Positions 7,938 through 16,975 of a DNA stretch of 64,000 bases are shown here, one piece after another (position 1 is the stretch's first letter; each line of letters begins with the position of its first letter). This stretch comes from Ferrimonas sp048263965 (GTDB lineage: Bacteria > Pseudomonadota > Gammaproteobacteria > Enterobacterales > Shewanellaceae). Position numbers and translations under genes: made by a program. The notes beneath the pieces were generated by a model, which worked only from the letters and a program-made list of their open reading frames with translations, was not told where the DNA came from and made no database searches. The stretch is from the NCBI RefSeq assembly GCF_048263965.1, contig NZ_JBLXDO010000023.1, positions 6,157 to 70,156 of the forward strand, written 5' to 3'.

Positions 7938-8366
7938 TTATCTGCCCACGCCTTTGCGGATGGTCTCAACAACTCGGAGTTGCGCCATCGCCTTCGCCAG
8001 CTCGATAACCGCGGCCTCGTAGTCGAGGTCAGCAGAGGCTTTCGCCATATGCTCTTCGGCGGAACGCTTGGCTGCTTCCGCAGCTTCAACGTCAATATCT
8101 TCACCACGAATGGCCACATCAGCCAGCACGCTGACATTATCGGGTTGAACCTCGAGAATGCCACCAGACAGGTAGATTACCTCTTCACTGTCGTCTTGCT
8201 TTTTGATGCGAACCATACCGGGCTTAATGGCGGTGAGCAATGGAGTGTGGCCATGCATAATACCCAACTCGCCCTCAACACCTGTAACTTGCAGGTACTG
8301 AACGCGGCCAGAGTAAATGCTTTCTTCCGCACTGACTACATCCAAATGAAGTGTCATAGCTGCCAT
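7938..8366 (-). CDS. atpC: ATP synthase F1 subunit epsilon
   Basis: 142 aa. The N-terminal beta-sandwich contains the conserved VTGVEGELGIMHGHTPLL segment and the GGILEVQPDNVSVLAD motif. The C-terminal helical hairpin (residues about 95-142) is the regulatory arm that inhibits ATP hydrolysis. Start ATG at 8366 has a GAGAGGA ribosome site; a second ATG three codons later is possible. It is the last gene of the operon and is followed by the bidirectional terminator. Confidence 0.97.
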   Translation of the reverse strand: MAAMTLHLDVVSAEESIYSGRVQYLQVTGVEGELGIMHGHTPLLTAIKPGMVRIKKQDDSEEVIYLSGGILEVQPDNVSVLADVAIRGEDIDVEAAEAAKRSAEEHMAKASADLDYEAAVIELAKAMAQLRVVETIRKGVGR

Positions 8367-8387
8367 CTCATCCTCTCCGCAACCGGA

Positions 8388-9791
8388 TTACAGTTTCTTC
8401 GCTTTCTCGGCGGCTTCGTCGATGCCACCAACCATGTAGAACGCCTGCTCAGGCAGTTCATCGTACTCGCCGGACAGAATGCCCTTAAAGCCAGAGATGG
8501 TGTCTTTCAGCGAAACGTACTTACCAGGAGCACCGGTAAATACTTCGGCTACGAAGAACGGCTGAGACAGGAATCGCTCAATCTTACGAGCACGGGCAAC
8601 GGTCTGCTTATCTTCCTCAGACAGTTCATCCATACCCAGAATGGCGATGATGTCCTTCAGCTCTTTGTAGCGCTGCAGGTTGGACTGAACGCCACGAGCC
8701 ACGTCGTAGTGCTCCTGACCAATTACCAGAGGATCCAGCTGACGAGAGGTGGAATCCAGTGGGTCAATCGCAGGGTAGATACCACGGGCCGCAATGTCAC
8801 GGCTCAGTACTACAGTTGCATCCAGGTGAGCAAAGGTGGTTGCTGGGGATGGATCAGTCAAGTCATCCGCAGGTACGTATACCGCCTGTACAGAAGTAAT
8901 GGAGCCTGTCTTGGTGGAGGTAATACGCTCCTGCAGAACACCCATCTCTTCCGCCAGAGTAGGCTGGTAACCTACCGCAGAAGGCATACGACCCAGCAGT
9001 GCAGATACCTCGGTACCAGCCAGGGTGTAACGGTAGATGTTGTCCACGAACAACAGTACGTCACGGCCTTCGTCACGGAACTTCTCAGCCATAGTCAGAC
9101 CGGTCAGTGCTACACGCAGACGGTTTCCTGGTGGCTCGTTCATCTGACCGTAAACCATGGCTACCTTGGACTGAACTTTGTCATCCAGGTTAACTACGCC
9201 AGATTCGGCCATCTCGTAGTAGAAGTCGTTACCTTCACGAGTACGCTCACCTACACCGGCGAATACGGACAGACCGGAGTGTGCCTTCGCGATGTTGTTG
9301 ATGAGCTCCATCATGTTTACGGTTTTACCTACACCTGCACCACCGAACAGACCGATTTTACCACCCTTAGCGAATGGGCAAACCAGGTCGATTACCTTGA
9401 TGCCGGTTTCCAGCAGCTCGGTAGCGCTGGATTGGTCTTCGTAGCTGGGCGCTTCACGGTGGATTTCCCACGTTTCTTCCTCGCCGATCTCACCGCACTC
9501 GTCGATGGGATCACCCAGAACGTTCATGATACGGCCCAGAGTGGCAGTGCCCACTGGAACCTTAATTGCACTACCGGTGTTGGTAGCTACCAGTCCGCGA
9601 CGCAGACCTTCGGACGCACCCATTGCAATGGTACGAACAACACCGCCACCGAGCTGCTGCTGAACTTCCAGCACCAGCTTAGCGCCATCGTTGTCGATGT
9701 GCAGGGCGTCGTATACCTGTGGTACGGCGTCTTGTGGGAACTCCACGTCAACTACCGCACCGATCACTTGAACGACAGTACCTGTGCTCAT
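8388..9791 (-). CDS. atpD: ATP synthase F1 subunit beta
   Basis: 467 aa. Catalytic subunit of F1 with the Walker A loop GGAGVGKT at residues 150-157. The GERTREGNDFYYEM stretch carries the catalytic glutamate, and Walker B is DVLLFVDNIYR. Three copies alternate with AtpA to make ATP. The operon order alpha-gamma-beta-epsilon is the standard one. Codon choice in this gene and its neighbours is strongly biased, as expected for abundant proteins. Confidence 0.99.
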   Translation of the reverse strand: MSTGTVVQVIGAVVDVEFPQDAVPQVYDALHIDNDGAKLVLEVQQQLGGGVVRTIAMGASEGLRRGLVATNTGSAIKVPVGTATLGRIMNVLGDPIDECGEIGEEETWEIHREAPSYEDQSSATELLETGIKVIDLVCPFAKGGKIGLFGGAGVGKTVNMMELINNIAKAHSGLSVFAGVGERTREGNDFYYEMAESGVVNLDDKVQSKVAMVYGQMNEPPGNRLRVALTGLTMAEKFRDEGRDVLLFVDNIYRYTLAGTEVSALLGRMPSAVGYQPTLAEEMGVLQERITSTKTGSITSVQAVYVPADDLTDPSPATTFAHLDATVVLSRDIAARGIYPAIDPLDSTSRQLDPLVIGQEHYDVARGVQSNLQRYKELKDIIAILGMDELSEEDKQTVARARKIERFLSQPFFVAEVFTGAPGKYVSLKDTISGFKGILSGEYDELPEQAFYMVGGIDEAAEKAKKL

Positions 9792-9824
9792 GATTAATCC
9801 TCTGATTATCTCGTTTCCGCTGCC

Positions 9825-10685
9825 TTAAACCGCCGCTGCACCGGCACAAATCTCCGACAGTTCCTGCGTAATCGCAGCCTGACGGGCTTTGTTGTACACC
9901 AGTTGCAGATCGTCGATCAGGTTGCCTGCGTTGTCGGTTGCGGACTTCATTGCAACCATACGGGCGGCCTGTTCAGACGCGGCATTTTCAACTACACCCT
10001 GATAAACCTGAGATTCGACGTAGCGAACCAGCAGCTTATCCAGCAGAGCTTTCGGATCGGGCTCATAGATATAATCCCAAGCGTGAGCTCGTTTTTGGGT
10101 GTCATCTTTTGGCAACGGCAGAAGCTGATCGATCACCGGATCCTGCTTCATGGTGTTCACAAACTTGTTGTACACCACGTACAGGCGGTCCAGCTTGCCC
10201 TCGTTGTAGGCATCCAGCATTACCTTCACAGAACCAATCAGGTCAGTGAGGCTGGGGGCGTCGCCCAGGCCAGTGGCCTGTGCAGCAACGTCACCACCAA
10301 AGCTCTGGAAGAATCCTGCGCCTTTGGAACCGATGGCTGCGTAGGACACAGTTGCGCCCTTCTCAGTCCACTCGGTGGCGGCTTTCACCACCTGCTTGAA
10401 CATGTTGATGTTCAAACCACCACACAGTCCGCGGTCGGTGGAAACGACGATAAAACCGACGTTCTTCACCTCACGCTCTTCCAGGTAGGGATGCTTATAT
10501 TCCAGAGAGCCCTGCGCTACGTGACCAATCACCTTTCGCATATTCTCTGCGTAGGGACGGCTGGCGTGCATGCGATCCTGCGCTTTACGCATTTTCGAAG
10601 CAGCCACCATCTCCATGGCAGAAGTGATCTTCTGAGTGTTTTTTACACTCGCGATCTTGGTACGGATCTCTTTAGCGCCGGCCAT
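9825..10685 (-). CDS. atpG: ATP synthase F1 subunit gamma
   Basis: 286 aa, typical length. This is the rotating central stalk. The N-terminal helix AGAKEIRTKIASVKNTQKIT and the C-terminal helix near NLIDDLQLVYNKARQAAITQEL form the coiled coil in the alpha-beta core. The conserved STDRGLCGGLN segment is at about residue 84. It sits between atpA (16 bp upstream) and atpD (33 bp downstream). Confidence 0.98.
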   Translation of the reverse strand: MAGAKEIRTKIASVKNTQKITSAMEMVAASKMRKAQDRMHASRPYAENMRKVIGHVAQGSLEYKHPYLEEREVKNVGFIVVSTDRGLCGGLNINMFKQVVKAATEWTEKGATVSYAAIGSKGAGFFQSFGGDVAAQATGLGDAPSLTDLIGSVKVMLDAYNEGKLDRLYVVYNKFVNTMKQDPVIDQLLPLPKDDTQKRAHAWDYIYEPDPKALLDKLLVRYVESQVYQGVVENAASEQAARMVAMKSATDNAGNLIDDLQLVYNKARQAAITQELSEICAGAAAV

Positions 10686-10701
10686 CTTCTATCTCCCCCT
10701 G

Positions 10702-12243
10702 TTACCAGGTTTGAGTCGCTACGAACTTGTCCAGAGCAGCTTGCAGCTGAGATTCGATGTCGGAGTTGTAGTCTCCGGAATCGTTGATCAGCTTCAGCAG
10801 GTCAGCATGTTCGGCGTTCACGTAGGAGAGCAGAGCCGCTTCGAAGTCACCAATCTTGTTAACTGGTACGGAAGACAGGAAGCCTTTCTCTGCAGAGAAG
10901 ATGACAACGGCCTGGTCAGCCACGCTCAGAGGCGCGTACTGCTTCTGCTTCATCAGCTCGGTAACGCGCTCACCATGCTCCAGCTGGGCACGGGTGGCGT
11001 CATCCAGGTCAGATGAGAACTGAGCAAAGGCCGCCAGTTCGCGGTACTGTGCCAGTGCGGTACGAATACCACCGGACAGCTTCTTGATGATCTTGGTCTG
11101 CGCGGAACCACCTACACGGGATACGGAGATACCGGGGTTTACCGCAGGACGCAGGCCGGCGTTAAACAGATCGGTTTCCAGGAAGATCTGACCATCGGTA
11201 ATGGAGATCACGTTGGTAGGTACGAACGCAGATACGTCACCAGCCTGGGTTTCAATGATTGGCAGAGCGGTCAGAGAGCCGGTCTGTCCTTTCACTTCAC
11301 CGTTGGTGAAACGCTCAACATAGTTGGCGTTTACGCGGGCTGCACGCTCCAGCAGACGGCTGTGGAGGTAGAATACGTCACCAGGGAAGGCTTCACGGCC
11401 TGGGGGACGACGCAGCAGCAGGGAGATCTGACGATAAGCTACGGCCTGCTTGGACAGGTCATCGTAGATGATCAGAGAATCTTCACCGCGGTCACGGAAG
11501 AACTCACCCATGGTACAACCGGAGTAGGGAGCCAGGTACTGCAGAGCAGCCGCTTCAGAAGCGGAGGCAACCACTACGATGGTGTTCTTCAGGGCATCGT
11601 GCTCTTCCAGCTTGCGCACTACGTTGGCGATGGTGGAGGCCTTCTGGCCAATCGCAACGTACACACACTTAATGCCGGAGTCTTTCTGGTTGATGATGGC
11701 GTCAACGGCCATCGCAGTCTTACCAGTCTGACGGTCACCGATGATCAGTTCACGCTGGCCACGACCGATTGGGATCATGGAGTCAACGGACTTATAACCG
11801 GTTTGTACAGGCTGAGATACAGACTGACGGTCAATTACACCGGGAGCAATTACTTCAACGGGGCCGAAGCCTTCGGCCTCAATAGGACCTTTACCGTCGA
11901 TGGGCTCACCCAGGGTGTTAACCACACGGCCCAGCAGACCGCGGCCAACTGGCACTTCTAGAATACGGCCAGTGGACTTAACTTTTACGCCCTCAGCCAG
12001 ATCGGCGTAAGGACCCATTACTACCGCACCTACGGAGTCACGCTCCAGGTTAAGTGCGATTGCGTAACGGTTGCCAGGAAGCTCAATCATTTCACCCTGC
12101 ATCACGTCGGCCAGGCCGTGGATGCGGATAATACCGTCGCTTACAGATACGATGGTACCTTCGTTGCGAGCTTCGTTGACAACATTGAACTTCTCAATTC
12201 TCTGTTTGATCAGTTCACTGATTTCGGTTGAATTCAGTTGCAT
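10702..12243 (-). CDS. atpA: ATP synthase F1 subunit alpha
   Basis: 513 aa, same length as E. coli. The P-loop GDRQTGKT at residues 169-176 binds the non-catalytic nucleotide. The N-terminal crown domain (about 25-95), central nucleotide domain and C-terminal helical domain are all present. The end RSYVNAEHADLL-like helix and final FVATQTW are complete. It begins 13 bp after atpH stops. Confidence 0.99.
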   Translation of the reverse strand: MQLNSTEISELIKQRIEKFNVVNEARNEGTIVSVSDGIIRIHGLADVMQGEMIELPGNRYAIALNLERDSVGAVVMGPYADLAEGVKVKSTGRILEVPVGRGLLGRVVNTLGEPIDGKGPIEAEGFGPVEVIAPGVIDRQSVSQPVQTGYKSVDSMIPIGRGQRELIIGDRQTGKTAMAVDAIINQKDSGIKCVYVAIGQKASTIANVVRKLEEHDALKNTIVVVASASEAAALQYLAPYSGCTMGEFFRDRGEDSLIIYDDLSKQAVAYRQISLLLRRPPGREAFPGDVFYLHSRLLERAARVNANYVERFTNGEVKGQTGSLTALPIIETQAGDVSAFVPTNVISITDGQIFLETDLFNAGLRPAVNPGISVSRVGGSAQTKIIKKLSGGIRTALAQYRELAAFAQFSSDLDDATRAQLEHGERVTELMKQKQYAPLSVADQAVVIFSAEKGFLSSVPVNKIGDFEAALLSYVNAEHADLLKLINDSGDYNSDIESQLQAALDKFVATQTW

Positions 12244-12256
12244 GCTTAAATCCCCG

Positions 12257-12790
12257 TTAGGATTGCAGCGTATCGGCCATGCGGTTTAATTTACCGCGAA
12301 CCGAGCCATCAATGACCAAGTCACCAGCGTTGATAACAACACCAGCAATTAGCTGCGGATCAACAGTGCAGTTCAGCTTTACCTTGCGCTCGAGACGTTT
12401 CTCTAGAGACTCGGCAATCTTCTGCTTCTGTTCGTCACTAAGTTCTGTTGCGGAAACCACATCGGCCTCCACCAGGCTTGCTTGCTCATCGGCCATCTGT
12501 TTAAACAGAGTGGCAACCTGAGGCAGAACAGCCAGACGACCATTCTCAGCCATCACCTTCACCAGGTTCTGGCCAAACTCGTCGAGGTTCTCATCGCAGA
12601 CCTTGATAAAGATCTCCGCGAGTTGATCGACGGCAATGGCGCCATTCAACAGCTCAGCAATCGCATCGTTCTGAGCTACCGCGGCAGCAAAGTCCAATTG
12701 GCCCTGCCACTTGTCGATAGCCTGATGCTCCGCTGCAAACTCAAAGGCAGCTTTGGCATAGGGGCGTGCAACAGTAGTCAGTTCAGACAT
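12257..12790 (-). CDS. atpH: ATP synthase F1 subunit delta
   Basis: 177 aa, the same as E. coli. This is the peripheral-stalk OSCP-like subunit linking the b dimer to the top of F1. The N-terminal helical bundle starts ELTTVARPYAKAAFEFA, the family signature. The C-terminal part contains VVINAGDLVIDGSVRGKL. It lies between atpF (15 bp) and atpA (13 bp) in the operon. Confidence 0.97.
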   Translation of the reverse strand: MSELTTVARPYAKAAFEFAAEHQAIDKWQGQLDFAAAVAQNDAIAELLNGAIAVDQLAEIFIKVCDENLDEFGQNLVKVMAENGRLAVLPQVATLFKQMADEQASLVEADVVSATELSDEQKQKIAESLEKRLERKVKLNCTVDPQLIAGVVINAGDLVIDGSVRGKLNRMADTLQS

Positions 12791-12805
12791 ATGCCCTCTC
12801 CCCTG

Positions 12806-13276
12806 TTAAAGCTCCGCAGCCAATTTCTCAACGATGTCGCTATGCGCGTCAACGTCGATGGAACGCTCAATAATCTTCTCAGCACCGGCGACGGCCAGAA
12901 CAGCAACCTGCTTACGCAGAGCTTCTTTGGCACGGTTACGCTCGGCTTCGATTTCGGCTTGGCCCTGAGCGATGATCTTGGCACGCTCGGCTTCCGCCTC
13001 AACTTTAGCTTCGTCGACAATTTGCGCTTTACGCTTGTTTGCTTGCTCAATGATCTCACCGGCTTGCACTTTGGCGTCTTTCAGCTGATCGCTGATTTTT
13101 GCCTGTGCCAGCTCGAGATCCTTGGAAGCTCGGTCAGCGTTTGACAGGCCATCCGCGATTGCCTTCTGTCGTTCTTCGATGGCAGCCATCAAAGGTGGCC
13201 ACACATACTTCATGCAGAACCAGACGAAGACAATAAAGGCGATGGTCTGACCGATAAAAGTCGCGTTGAGATTCAC
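12806..13276 (-). CDS. atpF: ATP synthase Fo subunit b
   Basis: 156 aa with a GTG start, as in E. coli. A single N-terminal membrane helix (residues about 5-27: FIGQTIAFIVFVWFCMKYVW) is followed by a long, charged, alanine-rich helix (about 30-156). That helix forms the right-handed coiled-coil peripheral stalk and ends in EKLAAEL. The whole protein aligns by eye with the E. coli subunit. Confidence 0.98.
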   Translation of the reverse strand: MNLNATFIGQTIAFIVFVWFCMKYVWPPLMAAIEERQKAIADGLSNADRASKDLELAQAKISDQLKDAKVQAGEIIEQANKRKAQIVDEAKVEAEAERAKIIAQGQAEIEAERNRAKEALRKQVAVLAVAGAEKIIERSIDVDAHSDIVEKLAAEL

Positions 13277-13353
13277 AACGGCTCCTCCTCAAAACCCATT
13301 CAAAGTCGGCTCCGGGTATCCGGAACTCCAAGACATTGGATTAAAGGGTCGCC

Positions 13354-13575
13354 TTAAACACCAACAACGAACAGGATGTACAGACCAATACCTACACCGA
13401 TCATAGGTACCGCATCCAGCAGACCGGCCATGATGAACATCTTGGTTTGCAGGGCAGGGGTCATTTCAGGCTGACGACCAACGCTCTCCAGGAACTTACC
13501 ACCCAGCAGACCGAAACCAATAGCAGTACCCAGAGCACCCAGGCCAATCAGCAGAGCAACAGCAATAGCAGTCAT
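13354..13575 (-). CDS. atpE: ATP synthase Fo subunit c
   Basis: 73 aa forming two membrane helices joined by the polar loop GRQPEM (RQP at residues 34-36). The ion-binding carboxylate is D54 in GLLDAVPMIG. The glutamine and serine ligands of Na+-type rings are not seen, so a proton-driven ring is inferred. The N-terminus is a few residues shorter than E. coli. The ATG at 13575 has a CTGGAG ribosome site. Confidence 0.97.
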   Translation of the reverse strand: MTAIAVALLIGLGALGTAIGFGLLGGKFLESVGRQPEMTPALQTKMFIMAGLLDAVPMIGVGIGLYILFVVGV

Positions 13576-13618
13576 CGTATTCTCCAGTTTCTCTTAATTT
13601 GTTACTTAGTCTTAAAAA

Positions 13619-14428
13619 TTAATGATCTTCATGAGCCATGCTGAGGTACACAATAGTCAGCATCATGAAGATAAACGCCTGCAATGTAATCACCAGGATG
13701 TGGAAGATCGCCCACGCCAGCTGCGCAAAGCCGCCGAGCGCGCCGATAGCCACGTTACCGGTGTACATAAGAGCAATAAGAATAAAGATCAGCTCACCTG
13801 CATACATGTTACCGAACAGACGAAGGCCCAGAGACACAGGTTTAGAGATCAGTCCTACAATCTCAAGCAGGAAGTTAAAAGGAATCATTAACTTGTTGTT
13901 AAACGGCTGGAGCGTCAACTCCTTAACGAACCCGGACACGCCTTTCACCTTGATGCTGTAGAAGATCATCAAGAAGAAGACGCTGCAGCTCATCGCCAGA
14001 GTGATGTTCAAGTCAGTGGAGGGAACCACTTTCAGGTAGTGAACACCAGCGGCGCCTGCTGCTGCGGGTAGCCAATCAACCGGAATCAGATCCATCAGGT
14101 TCATCAGGAAAACCCAGACGAAGATGGTCAGAGCCAGGGGGGCGATCAGCTTATTCTTGCCGTGGAAGGATTCCTTAACGCTGGTATCGACGAACTCAAC
14201 CAGCATCTCGACGAAGCACTGGAGCTTGCCGGGAACGCCAGTAGTGGCCTTTTTACCAACGGAACGGAACAACCAAAGGAAGAAAACGCCGAGTCCAACC
14301 GAAAACAGCAATGAATCCACGTTCCAAGTCCAAAAACAGTACTCGCTCGCATCAGCGCTACAACTACCAGCGCGATACTGCAAGTTCTGCAAGTGGTGCA
14401 GAATATACTCCTGCGGATTTGCAGCCAT
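13619..14428 (-). CDS. atpB: ATP synthase Fo subunit a
   Basis: 269 aa with five to six membrane helices. The stator channel subunit carries the essential arginine in SLGLRLFGNMYAGEL. The C-terminal helix is ALQAFIFMMLTIVYLS and ends AHEDH. It lies 3 bp after atpI and 43 bp before atpE. Confidence 0.97.
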   Translation of the reverse strand: MAANPQEYILHHLQNLQYRAGSCSADASEYCFWTWNVDSLLFSVGLGVFFLWLFRSVGKKATTGVPGKLQCFVEMLVEFVDTSVKESFHGKNKLIAPLALTIFVWVFLMNLMDLIPVDWLPAAAGAAGVHYLKVVPSTDLNITLAMSCSVFFLMIFYSIKVKGVSGFVKELTLQPFNNKLMIPFNFLLEIVGLISKPVSLGLRLFGNMYAGELIFILIALMYTGNVAIGALGGFAQLAWAIFHILVITLQAFIFMMLTIVYLSMAHEDH

Positions 14429-14431
14429 GAT

Positions 14432-14848
14432 TCATCCCAAATGTTTTCGTTGAAACAACAAAGGTGCCATCCATAACACCATGAGGGCGGAAATGTAGCA
14501 GCCAAAAACGGCCCTAGGGTCAGATTTAACTACCGCAAATGCCAGCACAAACAGCGTTACGGTCAGCATCAGCTTAATCGCTTCTCCCCGGTAGAAGGCG
14601 TTAACCATGCTACCAGTTACCTTTTCCCACAAGCGGGAGAAGGTGAGAGTTGCGAAAACGAGGTTGGGGATAACCGCCACACTGCCGCCCATAAGGGCTG
14701 ACAAGGCAAGCTGTTCTCCCCAAAGTACGAAACAAAGCGTACTGATCAGAGCTACCACTATTGCTTGAGCGGCCACTAACCGCAGTGCGGTCATTCGGCC
14801 TTTGCGTCTGGGGTCTCGTTTCAACGCCTTGACTCCGTAATCTTTCAA
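14432..14848 (-). CDS. atpI: ATP synthase assembly/accessory protein I
   Basis: 138 aa from a TTG at 14848, with four predicted membrane helices. The family helps c-ring assembly and ion supply and is poorly conserved, so the call rests mainly on position as first gene of the operon and on topology. An ATG at 14794 (giving MTALRLVAAQ) has a better ribosome site (AAAGG) and would give 120 aa, close to the 126 aa of E. coli, so the true start is uncertain. Confidence 0.85.
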   Translation of the reverse strand: MKDYGVKALKRDPRRKGRMTALRLVAAQAIVVALISTLCFVLWGEQLALSALMGGSVAVIPNLVFATLTFSRLWEKVTGSMVNAFYRGEAIKLMLTVTLFVLAFAVVKSDPRAVFGCYISALMVLWMAPLLFQRKHLG

Positions 14849-14890
14849 GAGAGGGTCCGAAAACCCTTAATCTGCCTAAAAGCAAGCGAA

Positions 14891-14918
14891 AGTATACCTA
14901 CTTACCTTGCCGATGCAA
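14891..14918 (-). promoter_or_regulatory. probable promoter of the atp operon
   Basis: On the minus strand TTGCAT (14918-14913), a 16 bp spacer and TATACT (14896-14891) match sigma-70 elements 4/6 and 5/6. Transcription would begin near 14884, about 36 bp before the atpI start. Nothing else is seen in 14919-15193 apart from AT-rich sequence. Confidence 0.6.
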
Positions 14919-15193
14919 CCAAACGGAGGTTGGAAAACTGTGATCTCGAACGGATGCTGAAACCTTGAAAACCCTAGGCTTCTCACATGTTGGTGGGCAT
15001 ATTTGTTATTGATCAACAAGAGCTGGTTATAACCTGTCAAAAACCACCCAGATCGCCACCACTACTGGCTAGGTTAATCTAATTATTGAATTCAAAAGTA
15101 CAGAATTAACGGTTTTACAATGCATAAAAAATGACAAATTCTGTGAGTTGAGCGATTTTTTGCTCCTGCCTGCCGTACGAAAAAAATTTAGTT

Positions 15194-15209
15194 TGTGCAA
15201 ATGATCACA
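15194..15209. promoter_or_regulatory. CRP-like palindrome
   Basis: TGTGCAAATGATCACA matches TGTGA-N6-TCACA with one mismatch. It is about 345 bp upstream of atpI and just beyond the parB terminator, so it could only act on the atp operon from a distance. It may be a chance match. Confidence 0.25.
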
Positions 15210-15214
15210 AGCAG

Positions 15215-15240
15215 AAAAAAACCTCCCGAAGGAGGTTTTT
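15215..15240 (-). terminator. intrinsic terminator of the mnmG-rsmG-parA-parB operon
   Basis: AAAAACCTCC-CGAA-GGAGGTTTTT, a ten-base stem including the A/T runs. It lies 5 bp beyond the parB stop. Confidence 0.88.
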
Positions 15241-15244
15241 ATGG

Positions 15245-16156
15245 CTAGCTTTCCAGAACGCGACTTATGATCCCGTCTAATTGGTCGAGGCTGTCATAGC
15301 TGATCACCAGCTTTCCCTTGCCCTTACTGCCTTGCTGGATGGCGACCTGGGCACCGAGACGGTCGGTTAACTCGTTTCTCAGGCGGGTCACATCCGGATC
15401 CTCCACCTTGAGTGGTTTCACCGGTTTGGGCTCGAGTTGCTTGCTGACCAGCTTTTCGGTTTCACGAACCGTCATCCCTTTGGCCACCACGGCTCGGGCC
15501 GCCAGTGTCTGGGCATCACCGTCCAGGCTGAGTAGGGCCCGGGCATGACCCATCTCGATGTCCCCATGCTCCAGCAGGATCTTCACCTCGTCGTTGAGGT
15601 TGTTCAGCCTGAGCAGGTTGGTCACCGTGGTTCGGGACTTGCCTACCGCTTCAGCCACCTCGGCGTGGGTCATATCAAACTCGTCAGCCAGGCGCTGCAG
15701 GGCAATGGCCTCCTCCATGGCGTTGAGGTTTTCGCGCTGAATGTTCTCAATCAGGGCGATGGCCACGGCGGCTTCGTCGGCCACCGGCTTGATGATGCAG
15801 GGGATGGTATCCAGACCGGCGATCTGGGAAGCACGCCAGCGACGCTCGCCCGCCAGGATCTCATACTGACCGGCGTCGATGGGACGAACCACCACAGGCT
15901 GGAGTACCCCCTGGCGACGAATGGATTCCGCCAGCTCCTCCAGGGCCTCTTCGGACATATCCCGACGAGGCTGATAGATGCCGCGCTGCAGCAGCTCCAG
16001 CCTCAGGTGCACCAAAGACCCATCCTGCTGAATCTGGGCTACCGGCTCCGGACGGGGGGCGCTCTGCGCCTGCTGCTCCCGCTTCTCCACCACAGATCGG
16101 CTGGTTCCCAACAGGGCATCCAGTCCCTTGCCTAATCCGCGCTTCTTAGCTGACAT
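15245..16156 (-). CDS. parB: chromosome partitioning protein ParB
   Basis: 303 aa. The N-terminal CTP-binding ParB/Srx domain (residues about 45-135) includes LVHLRLELLQRGIYQPRRD and the ILAGERRWRASQIAG motif. The central helix-turn-helix (about 150-210; MTHAEVAEAVGKSRTTVTNLLRL) reads parS, and a C-terminal dimerisation domain ends the protein. It loads at parS, spreads as a clamp and recruits ParA and SMC/MukB systems. Five parS-like sites in this window (2968, 28493, 31122, 31210, 37461) are its probable targets. Confidence 0.97.
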   Translation of the reverse strand: MSAKKRGLGKGLDALLGTSRSVVEKREQQAQSAPRPEPVAQIQQDGSLVHLRLELLQRGIYQPRRDMSEEALEELAESIRRQGVLQPVVVRPIDAGQYEILAGERRWRASQIAGLDTIPCIIKPVADEAAVAIALIENIQRENLNAMEEAIALQRLADEFDMTHAEVAEAVGKSRTTVTNLLRLNNLNDEVKILLEHGDIEMGHARALLSLDGDAQTLAARAVVAKGMTVRETEKLVSKQLEPKPVKPLKVEDPDVTRLRNELTDRLGAQVAIQQGSKGKGKLVISYDSLDQLDGIISRVLES

Positions 16157-16165
16157 GCTTTCCCC

Positions 16166-16957
16166 TTAAACCTCTTCGGTGACCGGCTCGTTGCGTTCGG
16201 CGCGACGCAACATCTCTCCGGCCAGTGCCAGGTACGCCTTGGCGCCGGCACTGCTCTTGTCGTAATAGATGGCAGGCGCCCCAAAGCTGGGGGCCTCGGC
16301 CAGTCGCACATTGCGCGGAATCACGGTGCGGTACACCTTCTCGCCAAAGTGCTGTTTCAGCTGATCGGACACATCATTGGCCAGGCGATTACGCGGGTCG
16401 TACATGGTCCGCAGGATCCCCTCGATCACCAGATCGGGGTTCACTACCGCCGCCAGCTTGGTGATGGTGTCAATGAGGGCCGTTAGCCCTTCCAGGGCGT
16501 AGTATTCGCACTGCATGGGCACCAGCACCGAATCGGCGGCCCCCATGGCGTTCACCGTCAGCATGTTCAGTGATGGCGGGCAGTCGATGAAGATGAAATC
16601 GTACTGGTCCTTCACCGACTCCAGGGAGTTACGCAGACGAACCTCCCGGGCAAAGAACTCCATCAGCTTGATTTCAGCGGCCGTCACGTCGGCGTTGGCG
16701 GCAATCAGGTCGTACTTGCCACTGGTATCGCGAACGATCACCTGTTCGGCCGGGGTCTCCTCCACCAGCAGGTCGTAGGCGCTGTACTCCACCTCGTACT
16801 TGTCCACACCACTGCCCATGGTGGCATTCCCCTGGGGATCGAGATCCACCAGCAGCACCTTGCGACGGGTGGCGGCCAGGGAGGCGGCCAGGTTGACACA
16901 GGTGGTGGTCTTACCGACTCCACCCTTCTGGTTGGCTACCGCAATCACTCTTGCCAT
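16166..16957 (-). CDS. parA: chromosome partitioning ATPase ParA (Soj)
   Basis: 263 aa. Deviant Walker A motif KGGVGKTT at residues 11-18 with the signature lysine, and Walker B FIFIDCPPSLN. There is no N-terminal DNA-binding extension, so this is the small chromosomal (type Ib-like, Soj) form. It binds DNA non-specifically and moves ParB-parS complexes. It lies 18 bp after rsmG and 9 bp before parB. Confidence 0.97.
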   Translation of the reverse strand: MARVIAVANQKGGVGKTTTCVNLAASLAATRRKVLLVDLDPQGNATMGSGVDKYEVEYSAYDLLVEETPAEQVIVRDTSGKYDLIAANADVTAAEIKLMEFFAREVRLRNSLESVKDQYDFIFIDCPPSLNMLTVNAMGAADSVLVPMQCEYYALEGLTALIDTITKLAAVVNPDLVIEGILRTMYDPRNRLANDVSDQLKQHFGEKVYRTVIPRNVRLAEAPSFGAPAIYYDKSSAGAKAYLALAGEMLRRAERNEPVTEEV

Positions 16958-16975
16958 CGACTGTTCCCCAAAAAT

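Noticed and set aside
7980..9797. A 605-codon open frame opposite atpC and atpD
   Set aside because: Antisense shadow of two highly expressed genes with strong codon bias; no domain or signal.
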